Source: Actinomycetes bacterium (lineage in GTDB: Bacteria; Actinomycetota; Actinomycetes; Mycobacteriales; Mycobacteriaceae). Taken from it: 6,067 nucleotides of DNA. Of this stretch, positions 1 to 4,924 are shown piece after piece (the first letter of the stretch is position 1; every line of letters starts with the position of its first letter). Below the pieces are notes generated by a model, which was given only the letters and a program-made list of their open reading frames with translations, was not told the DNA's origin and ran no database searches. Location of the stretch: assembly GCA_023416315.1 (NCBI GenBank), contig JAEZIA010000076.1:1-6067 (forward strand), written 5' to 3'. The position numbers and the translations under genes are program-made.

Positions 1-1
1 G

Positions 2-220
2 GGCACCACCGGCGCGTGGACCGCCAACGCGGTGTTCACCGCCGTCGCGGCTTGTTCGGTGGCGCTGCCCGTGCTGGCCTATCTGGTGGCCGGCGAGCGG
101 CTCGACGAACCGCTGACCAGACTCAAGGATTGGATGGAGGCCCAGCACGCGACGCTGGTGGCGGTGATCCTGGTCGTGATCGGCGTCATGGTGTTGTACA
201 AGGGCATTCACGGCCTATAG
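2..220 (+). CDS. C-terminal fragment of a GAP/Sap-family-like integral membrane protein (5' end outside window)
   Basis: An open frame enters from the left edge and ends at TAG 218-220, giving the last 72 residues of a longer protein. Two hydrophobic stretches are visible: roughly residues 9-33 of the fragment (Ala/Val/Leu rich, ending before a Gly-Glu-Arg) and 51-67 (LVAVILVVIGVMVLYKG). A charged loop between them carries LTRLKDWMEAQHA. This layout, an amphipathic RLKDW segment followed by a last helix ending in a YKGI or GKGI-type tail, matches the C-terminus of the GAP/Sap family (sulfolipid-1-addressing protein type), small multi-pass membrane proteins linked in mycobacteria to export or placement of surface glycolipids. 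The family call rests on recall of that tail, so it is moderate. A GTG at 32 could be read as a start but would leave an implausibly short protein and cut into the first helix, so the gene most likely begins upstream of the window. Confidence 0.6.
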   Translation, partial: GTTGAWTANAVFTAVAACSVALPVLAYLVAGERLDEPLTRLKDWMEAQHATLVAVILVVIGVMVLYKGIHGL

Positions 221-236
221 CCCGCGCGCCTACACT
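207..236 (+). promoter_or_regulatory. Putative SigA-type promoter for a leaderless flavohemoglobin mRNA
   Basis: TTCACG (207-212) matches four of six bases of the TTGACA -35 box. It is followed by an 18-base spacer and TACACT (231-236), a good TANNNT -10 box. The chosen GTG start at 244 lies eight bases after the last T, so transcription would begin at or within about one base of the start codon. I see no Shine-Dalgarno sequence before this GTG, which fits leaderless translation, common in mycobacteria for both ATG and GTG starts. The -35 overlaps the end of the preceding membrane protein gene. This is a motif reading only; no start-site data are available here. Confidence 0.5.
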
Positions 237-243
237 CGCGGCC

Positions 244-1419
244 GTGGGTCTGGAGGATCGCGATGCGCTTGCGGTGCTGCAGGCTGCGTTCGCAGACTCG
301 GGGTCCCCGCGGTCGCCGTCCCATGACCTGCTTCAGCGCCTCTATACCCGGTGGTTCGCCCTCGACACCGAAGTGCGGGATCTGTTCCCGCCCGAGCTCG
401 CGCCCCAACGGGCCGCGTTCGGCCAAGCCATGCACTGGGTGTTCGGCGAGTTCGTCGCCCAGCGCGCCCAGGCCCCGGTGAGCTTCCTCGCACAGCTCGG
501 CCGCGACCACCGCAAATACGGTGTCACCCAACGGCATTACGACAGCATGCGGCAAGCCTGGTACTCCGCGATGCGCAGCCATCTGAGCGCCGACTGGACA
601 CCGGCGGTCGACGACGCCGCCACCCAGGCCATCAACCTGATCACCGGCATCATGGCCGGCGCCGCCGACGCCGAGGACGGACCCGCGTGGTGGGACGGCA
701 CCGTCCTCGAACACCACCGGGTGTCCCGCGATCTCGCGGTTGTGCGGCTGCATCTGGACCGTCCGATGCCCTATCACCCGGGCCAGTACGTCAATGTCCA
801 GATCCCGCAGTGGCCGCGGCGCTGGCGGTATCTGTCGCCGGCGATGCCGCCGGACCCGGACGGCTTCATCGAGTTCCATGTGCGCTCGGTGACCGGCGGC
901 ATGGTCAGCCACGCGATGGTGGACGAGACCCGGCCCGGGGACCGCTGGCGGCTGTCCAGCCCGCACGGGGCGATGGAAGTCGACCGCGACGGCGGCGACG
1001 TGCTGATGGTCGCGGGCAGCACCGGTCTGGCGCCGCTGCGCGCACTGATCATGGATCTGTGCCGATTCGGCGAGAACCCCCGCGTGCATCTGTTCTTCGG
1101 CGCCCGGTATCCGTGCGAGCTGTACGACTTGCGGACCCTCTGGGAGATTGCGGCCTCCAACCCGTGGCTGTCGGTGTCACCGGTGTCGGAGTACCCCACC
1201 GATCCGCCGTGGGCCGGCGACTACCCCGACGTCCAGCCGCCCCGCGGCCTGCACGTGCGCCAGACCGGCCGGCTGCCCGAGGTGGTGACCAAATACGGCG
1301 GCTGGGGTGATCGGCAGATCCTGATCTGCGGCGGTCCGGCCATGGTGCGCGCCACCCGCGACGCGCTGCTGGCCAAGGGCGCGCCGGCCGAGCGCATCCA
1401 GCACGATCCGCTGCCCTGA
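244..1419 (+). CDS. Type II flavohemoglobin-like protein: N-terminal globin fused to FAD/NAD(P)-binding reductase (Rv0385-like)
   Basis: This 391-residue protein has the flavohemoglobin layout: globin (about 1-145), ferredoxin-reductase FAD domain (about 150-250) and NAD domain (about 250-391). Globin landmarks are Tyr34 (B10, in LYTRWF), Gln55 (E7), the proximal haem ligand His89 (in DHRKYGV) and Tyr99 (G5). Reductase landmarks are PGQYVNV (179-185), RYLS (195-198) in the RxYS flavin motif position, the nucleotide loop AGSTGLAP (257-264) and CGGP (362-365). Classical Hmp proteins oxidise nitric oxide to nitrate. Here the Glu that pairs with His and Tyr on the proximal side is not at the expected place (Ala around 139-141), the RxYS Tyr is Leu197, and the C-terminal Phe that stacks on FAD corresponds to Leu390. 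This pattern fits the type II class of M. tuberculosis Rv0385 (390 residues), reported to favour D-lactate oxidation over NO dioxygenation. GTG 244 was chosen because it gives that length and sits just after a -10 box. The frame is open upstream to an ATG-like start at 16, but that overlaps the preceding gene. Substrate is an inference. Confidence 0.88.
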   Translation: MGLEDRDALAVLQAAFADSGSPRSPSHDLLQRLYTRWFALDTEVRDLFPPELAPQRAAFGQAMHWVFGEFVAQRAQAPVSFLAQLGRDHRKYGVTQRHYDSMRQAWYSAMRSHLSADWTPAVDDAATQAINLITGIMAGAADAEDGPAWWDGTVLEHHRVSRDLAVVRLHLDRPMPYHPGQYVNVQIPQWPRRWRYLSPAMPPDPDGFIEFHVRSVTGGMVSHAMVDETRPGDRWRLSSPHGAMEVDRDGGDVLMVAGSTGLAPLRALIMDLCRFGENPRVHLFFGARYPCELYDLRTLWEIAASNPWLSVSPVSEYPTDPPWAGDYPDVQPPRGLHVRQTGRLPEVVTKYGGWGDRQILICGGPAMVRATRDALLAKGAPAERIQHDPLP

Positions 1420-1446
1420 CAGTTCCTCGACGTTGACTCTTCCGAT

Positions 1447-1458
1447 TCGCCGCGGCGA
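1447..1458. repeat. Perfect 12-base palindrome in the intergenic gap before the 85-residue gene
   Basis: TCGCCGCGGCGA reads identically on both strands. It lies in the 82-base gap between the flavohemoglobin stop and the next start, nine bases after a TTGACT (1433-1438) that resembles a -35 box. No convincing TANNNT box follows at 16-19 bases. A protein-binding site is possible, but GC-only palindromes of this size arise often in DNA of this composition. Confidence 0.25.
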
Positions 1459-1490
1459 GGACGATGATGGCTGTGGGCGGGGGTGGCAGT

Positions 1491-1496
1491 GAGGGG
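1491..1496 (+). promoter_or_regulatory. Shine-Dalgarno sequence of the 85-residue gene
   Basis: GAGGGG ends five bases before ATG 1502. It supports that start over the downstream in-frame alternatives and shows that this gene, unlike its two plus-strand neighbours, is set up for leadered translation. Confidence 0.55.
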
Positions 1497-1501
1497 TTGA
1501 G

Positions 1502-1759
1502 ATGACGCTTGCCGGTCCCACCGACCAGGCCGACGCCCGCGAACTCGACGCCATCGCCTGGGAGTTCCTGTGCTCCCCCTACACCGAGCGGACCTATTGG
1601 GACTGGCCGCTGGAACGCCGGCTGGACAGCTACCTCCGCCATCAGGATCGCGACGACATCCTCAACAGCGGTGCCGCCTACGCCACCGTGGTCGACCGGG
1701 TGATGGCGAACCTGGGGCGGGCCCGTCGCGACGGTGTTCTGGGCCCGCCGAGCCAATAG
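1502..1759 (+). CDS. Small conserved-looking protein of unknown function (85 aa)
   Basis: I do not recognise a named family. The 85-residue product is soluble, with no signal peptide or membrane segment. It is rich in charged and aromatic residues in its centre: SPYTERTYWDWPLERRLDSY (25-44), with two Trp and several Arg and Glu, followed by a likely helix at 58-76 (AAYATVVDRVMANLGRARR). A single Cys (24) is present, so there is no metal-binding cluster. Support for it being real comes from the GAGGGG ribosome site five bases upstream, codon use with strong G/C third positions in this frame, and a snug fit between two genes (82 bases before, 20 bases after). It may be cotranscribed with the epimerase downstream. 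I have a vague memory of similar short actinobacterial hypothetical proteins with a DWPLERR-type core, but cannot assign a role. Confidence 0.72.
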   Translation: MTLAGPTDQADARELDAIAWEFLCSPYTERTYWDWPLERRLDSYLRHQDRDDILNSGAAYATVVDRVMANLGRARRDGVLGPPSQ

Positions 1760-1767
1760 CGCACCGA

Positions 1768-1773
1768 TAGGAT
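1768..1773 (+). promoter_or_regulatory. Putative -10 element TAGGAT placing a leaderless start at the epimerase ATG
   Basis: TAGGAT fits TANNNT and its last T is exactly seven bases before the A of ATG 1780, the spacing that would put transcription start on the start codon. No good -35 is seen in the preceding gene's end. The same bases contain AGGA (1769-1772), seven bases from the ATG, so the site could instead, or also, be a weak Shine-Dalgarno sequence on a message read through from 1502. Confidence 0.42.
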
Positions 1774-1779
1774 TCGACG

Positions 1780-2682
1780 ATGGCCGAGTTGCCGTCCGTC
1801 GTCCTGCGCGATCCATCCTCACCGCTGGCTGCCACCTATGTGCCGTCGGCGGGCATGATCTGCACCTCGCTGGCCGATGACGGCGTCGAGCTGCTGGGCC
1901 AACGTCACGGCCTCGCGGCCTATCTGAGCGACGCCAAGACCCTCGGCATTCCTATCCTGTATCCGTGGGCTAATCGGTTGAGCGCCAACACTTATCGCGT
2001 GGATGGCGGCGCGGTGACGTTGACCCCGGGACTGGGCGGCGTGCGCGACGACTCCAGCGGCGTGCCGATCCACGGCGTGCTCGCCGGCTACCCGGGCTGG
2101 GCGGTGACCGAGCAGTCGGCCAATCGGCTGACGGCCGACCTCGACTTCGGCAGCCGCCCGGCCCTGCTGGCCAGCTTCCCGTTCCCACATGTCGTCAGCC
2201 TCGACGTCACGCTGGCCGACCGGGCGCTGGTGGTGCAGACCACGGTCACCGCCACCGCGTCGGCGCCGGTGCCGTTGTGTTACGGCTTCCACCCGTACCT
2301 GACGATTCCGGGTGTCGCCCGCGCGGACTGGACGCTGCAGACGCCGCCGCTGCGCCACCGGCCCGTCGACGATCGGGGCCTGCCGACCGGGGAGGTTCGG
2401 GACTGGCCCGCCTACTCGGAGAAATTGGGCGACAAGACATTTGACGACGGCTTCGCCGGCGTGCCGCCCGGCGGGGTGTTCGCGCTCGCCGGCGGTGACC
2501 GGCGTATCGAGGTGGTATTCGATCGGGGCTTCCCGGCGGCACAGATCTTCGCGCCCGGCAACGACGACGTCGTCGCGCTGGAACCGATGGCCGCACCGAC
2601 CAACGCGCTGAGCACCGGCGACTACCGCACGGCGGAGCCGGGCCGGCCCGCCGTCTCGGTATTCGTCATTCGGGTGAGCTAG
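1780..2682 (+). CDS. Aldose 1-epimerase / galactose mutarotase-like protein
   Basis: The 300-residue product has the aldose 1-epimerase fold signature. These cytosolic beta-sandwich enzymes interconvert alpha and beta anomers of hexoses such as glucose and galactose. Visible sites are YPWANR (61-66), where Asn-Arg contacts the sugar; IHG with His98; the catalytic-acid His171 in GFHPYL; the Asp pair 222-223 in KTFDDGF; and the catalytic-base Glu268 in ALEPMAAPTNAL. All the residues expected for activity are present and the length is normal for the family. The ATG at 1780 follows both a -10-like TAGGAT and an AGGA, and no better start lies near. The gene converges on hspR, with 15 bases between stops. 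Neighbours give no sugar-pathway context, so the exact substrate (galactose, glucose, or a glucose-6-phosphate-type epimerase role) is open. Confidence 0.88.
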   Translation: MAELPSVVLRDPSSPLAATYVPSAGMICTSLADDGVELLGQRHGLAAYLSDAKTLGIPILYPWANRLSANTYRVDGGAVTLTPGLGGVRDDSSGVPIHGVLAGYPGWAVTEQSANRLTADLDFGSRPALLASFPFPHVVSLDVTLADRALVVQTTVTATASAPVPLCYGFHPYLTIPGVARADWTLQTPPLRHRPVDDRGLPTGEVRDWPAYSEKLGDKTFDDGFAGVPPGGVFALAGGDRRIEVVFDRGFPAAQIFAPGNDDVVALEPMAAPTNALSTGDYRTAEPGRPAVSVFVIRVS

Positions 2683-2688
2683 CCGAAT
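2668..2688. terminator. Weak inverted repeat between the converging epimerase and hspR genes
   Basis: ATTCGG (2668-2673) and CCGAAT (2683-2688) can form a six-pair stem with a nine-base loop that contains the epimerase stop codon. It spans part of the 15-base gap to the hspR stop. Neither strand shows a T-run after it, so it is not a textbook intrinsic terminator. It is the only hairpin I see where a bidirectional stop would be expected. Confidence 0.25.
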
Positions 2689-2697
2689 CGCCGAGCG

Positions 2698-3078
2698 TCA
2701 GCGACCGCGCGGTTTCCAGACCACCAGCGCCGTGCTCTTCGGTACCACCGCCAGATCACGACGCTGATTGGCCCGCAACGACTCGACCTCTTGGGCCAGC
2801 TCGTGCAGGCGGGACTGCAGGGCCTCGACCTGATTGGTCAGTTCGATGATCCGCTTGATGCCTGCCAGGTTGACGCCCTCATCCTGTGACAGCCGCTGCA
2901 CCTCGCGCAGCAGTTCGACGTCGCGCTCCGAATAGCGCCGTCCGCCACCGGAACTGCGTTGGGGGCTGACCAATCCGAGCCGGTCGTACGTGCGCAGGGT
3001 CTGCGCGTGCATACCGGCCAGCTCGGCGGCCACCGAGATCAGGAATGTCCTGCTCTCCCGAGAGTCGTTGGCGGCCAT
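2698..3078 (-). CDS. hspR: HspR, MerR-family heat-shock repressor
   Basis: HspR represses the dnaK operon, and in relatives also clpB and other chaperone genes, by binding the HAIR inverted repeat; DnaK acts as co-repressor so that loss of free DnaK under stress relieves repression. The 126-residue length equals that of the M. tuberculosis protein as I recall it. A MerR-type winged helix-turn-helix is clear: ISVAAELAGMHAQTLRTYDR (14-33), then the wing with SGGGRRYS (43-50) and DVELLREVQRL (53-63). A coiled-coil stretch follows (about 78-105). The hydrophobic tail VVPKSTALVVWKP (111-123) is the conserved end of HspR proteins. The ATG overlaps the last base of the dnaJ stop (TGATG on the minus strand), with only a weak AGGT eight bases before it, so translation is probably coupled to dnaJ. 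No HAIR-like site is seen inside this window; the operator should lie upstream of dnaK, beyond the right edge. Confidence 0.96.
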   Translation of the reverse strand: MAANDSRESRTFLISVAAELAGMHAQTLRTYDRLGLVSPQRSSGGGRRYSERDVELLREVQRLSQDEGVNLAGIKRIIELTNQVEALQSRLHELAQEVESLRANQRRDLAVVPKSTALVVWKPRGR

Positions 3079-4256
3079 CAGCGGTTACCTGCCCATCCGG
3101 CCCGCGGGTCGAAACCGCTGGACCGCTCGGCGGCCGCGTAGGCCTCCAGCGCCTCCAACGCCTGTCCCTCGAGGTTGGGCGGGACCGCGACCTTGACGGT
3201 GACCAGCAGGTCACCGTGGCTGCCGTCGCGCTTGGGCACGCCGCGCCCACGCACCCGAAGGATCCGGCCGTCGGCGGTGCCCTTCGGCACTCGCACCCCA
3301 ACCTTGCCCTCCAAAGTCGGCACGGAAAGCGTTGTCCCCAAGGCCAGTTCGGTGAAGCTCACCGGAACCGTGACCGTCAGGTCATCACCGTCGCGGCCGA
3401 ACACCTTGTCGGGCCGGACGTGAACCGTGACATAGAGGTCACCCGATGGAGCGCCCCGCAGTCCGGCCTCGCCCTGTCCTGCCAGCCGAATACGCTGACC
3501 GTCCTCGACGCCCGGCGGGATCCGCACGTTGATGGTGCGGGTCCGGGTGGTGACCCCGGTGCCGTGGCACTCGTCGCAGGGGTGCTCGATGATCGAGCCG
3601 CTGCCCCGGCAGTCGGTGCATGGCTCGGAGAACCCGAACGCGCCCTGGTTGCGGTTGATCACCCCGGAGCCGTTGCAGGTCGGACACACCTTGGGGCTGG
3701 TGCCCGGACGTGCGCCGCTGCCATGGCAATTCGTGCACGGTGCCGGGCTGGTCAGCCGCAACGGCATCGCAACACCCTTGGTGGCTTCCAGGAAATCGAG
3801 ATCGGTCTCGGTCTCCAGGTCCTTGCCGCGCCGTGGCCGGCTTGGCCGCGGCTGGGCGCCGCGCCCGAACAGACCACCGAACAAGTCGCCGATGTTCGTG
3901 CCACCGGTCTGGCCGGCGGTGTCGAACAGGTCGTTCAGATTGAACTCGCCACCGTCGGCACCATAGCCGCTGAATCCGCCGAACCCGCCGCCGCCGTTGC
4001 CGCGGCGGAAACCACCGCCGGCGAACATGCGGCGGGTCTCGTCGTACTCCTTGCGTTTGGCCGGATCGGTCAGGACGTCCCTGGCCTCGCCGACCTCTTT
4101 GTAGCGTTCCTCCGCCTGCGGGTTATTGGGGTTGCGGTCCGGATGGTTCTCGGCGAGCAACTTCTTGGCGACCCGCTTGACCTCAGCGTCGCTGGCGTCA
4201 GAGGAGACGCCGAGCACCTTGTAGAAATCCTTCTCAACCCATTCGCGTTGAACCAT
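3078..4256 (-). CDS. dnaJ: DnaJ (DnaJ1-type) Hsp40 co-chaperone
   Basis: DnaJ delivers unfolded clients to DnaK and stimulates its ATPase. The 392-residue product is a type I Hsp40 with every domain: J-domain (about 8-75) with HPD at 38-40; Gly/Phe-rich linker (about 79-133) carrying two DLF motifs at 109-111 and 124-126; four CxxCxGxG zinc repeats starting at Cys174, Cys191, Cys213 and Cys227; and the C-terminal client-binding domain (about 240-360). The end RAGWAGNR matches what I recall of M. tuberculosis DnaJ1. All eight zinc Cys are present. One oddity is J-domain helix II: the usual AYRKLA segment reads VAKKLL (29-34), so Ala30 stands where E. coli DnaJ has Tyr25, a DnaK-contact position. 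The ATG at 4256 has a very strong ribosome site and lies 35 bases after grpE. The stop overlaps the hspR start by one base. Confidence 0.97.
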   Translation of the reverse strand: MVQREWVEKDFYKVLGVSSDASDAEVKRVAKKLLAENHPDRNPNNPQAEERYKEVGEARDVLTDPAKRKEYDETRRMFAGGGFRRGNGGGGFGGFSGYGADGGEFNLNDLFDTAGQTGGTNIGDLFGGLFGRGAQPRPSRPRRGKDLETETDLDFLEATKGVAMPLRLTSPAPCTNCHGSGARPGTSPKVCPTCNGSGVINRNQGAFGFSEPCTDCRGSGSIIEHPCDECHGTGVTTRTRTINVRIPPGVEDGQRIRLAGQGEAGLRGAPSGDLYVTVHVRPDKVFGRDGDDLTVTVPVSFTELALGTTLSVPTLEGKVGVRVPKGTADGRILRVRGRGVPKRDGSHGDLLVTVKVAVPPNLEGQALEALEAYAAAERSSGFDPRAGWAGNR

Positions 4257-4262
4257 GCCGCG

Positions 4263-4272
4263 TCACCTCCTT
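4263..4272 (-). promoter_or_regulatory. Full-length Shine-Dalgarno sequence of dnaJ
   Basis: On the minus strand these bases read AAGGAGGTGA, complementary over ten bases to the usual 3' end of 16S rRNA. Six bases separate it from ATG 4256, or nine from the AGGAGG core. It fixes the dnaJ start and suggests strong independent translation of dnaJ within the operon. Confidence 0.9.
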
Positions 4273-4291
4273 CCACCGTTTGTCATGGTTA

Positions 4292-4924
4292 TTAATTCGA
4301 TTCTGCGTTCTGAGCGCCGGTCTGGCCGCCGTTGACGGGCGTGTCGGCGCTCTTAGGTCCCGTCGGCTCATCCTCCACGGTGTCCACCACGCCGACGAGC
4401 GCGTGCCGCAGCACCTGATCGCCGAGCCTGTAGCCCTGCCGCATCACCGTGCCCAGCACCGGCTTGGAGCCCTCGCCTTCGTGCTGCACGGCCTCGTGCA
4501 GCGACGGGTCGAACTCGTCACCCTCGACACCGAAGGCCGTCAGCCCCAGCCCGGACAGCGCGGCGGTGAGCTTGTCGGCCACCGACTTCAGCGGGCCGGT
4601 CTCGAGATCGCCATGGCTGCGGGCGCGGTCGAGGTCGTCGAGCACGGGGAGCAACTGGCTCACCACGGTGGCCTTGGCCCGCTCGCCGGCCACCTGCTGA
4701 TCGCGCAGTGCCCGCTTGCGGTAGTTGGTGAAGTCGGCCTGCACACGCTGCAGGTCGGCGGTGAGTTCGGCGACCTTGTCGGCCTGCTCCCCGCCGGCGC
4801 CCGCCGCCTCCGGCGCCGGCCCACTGGGGGCCGGGCCGGAGGACTCGCGAACTTGTCCGGTCAGGGGGTCGATTCGGCGCTTGTCGGTGACAGTTACCGG
4901 TTCTTCCGCGTGACCTTCACTCAC
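4292..4924 (-). CDS. grpE: GrpE nucleotide-exchange factor
   Basis: GrpE is a homodimer that drives ADP release from DnaK and so resets the chaperone cycle in the cytosol. The 210-residue product has a low-complexity Pro/Gly/Ala N-terminal region (27-47), a long coiled-coil helix starting near 48 (DKVAELTADLQRVQADFTNY), a helical bundle, and the C-terminal beta-wing with the family signature GTVMRQGYRLGDQVLRHALV (158-177). FDPSLHEAV (138-146) is also typical. It is somewhat shorter than the M. tuberculosis protein (about 235 residues), mainly through a shorter acidic tail. The start is GTG 4924, whose GTGA overlaps the dnaK stop by four bases; CAGGAG (4930-4935 on the minus strand) lies five bases upstream, inside the dnaK reading frame. 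The gene ends with tandem stops (TAATAA, 4289-4294). Confidence 0.96.
   Translation of the reverse strand: MSEGHAEEPVTVTDKRRIDPLTGQVRESSGPAPSGPAPEAAGAGGEQADKVAELTADLQRVQADFTNYRKRALRDQQVAGERAKATVVSQLLPVLDDLDRARSHGDLETGPLKSVADKLTAALSGLGLTAFGVEGDEFDPSLHEAVQHEGEGSKPVLGTVMRQGYRLGDQVLRHALVGVVDTVEDEPTGPKSADTPVNGGQTGAQNAESN

Noticed and set aside
16..243. Upstream extension of the flavohemoglobin frame to a start at 16
   Set aside because: The extra 76 residues are Arg/Gly-rich, overlap the membrane protein gene in another frame, and have no globin similarity. GTG 244 gives the family length.
208..1089. 293-residue minus-strand open frame opposite the flavohemoglobin
   Set aside because: Shadow of the recognised globin-reductase frame; Arg/Ala/Gly/His-rich product without domain features.
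1049..1822. 257-residue minus-strand open frame across the flavohemoglobin 3' end and the small gene
   Set aside because: It spans two plus-strand genes and their gap, and the product is low-complexity Arg/Pro/Ala typical of antisense GC-rich translation.
3045..4295. 416-residue plus-strand open frame opposite dnaJ and the start of hspR
   Set aside because: It is the mirror of a clearly recognised dnaJ. High-GC codon use leaves long stop-free frames on the opposite strand. No recognisable domain or ribosome site.
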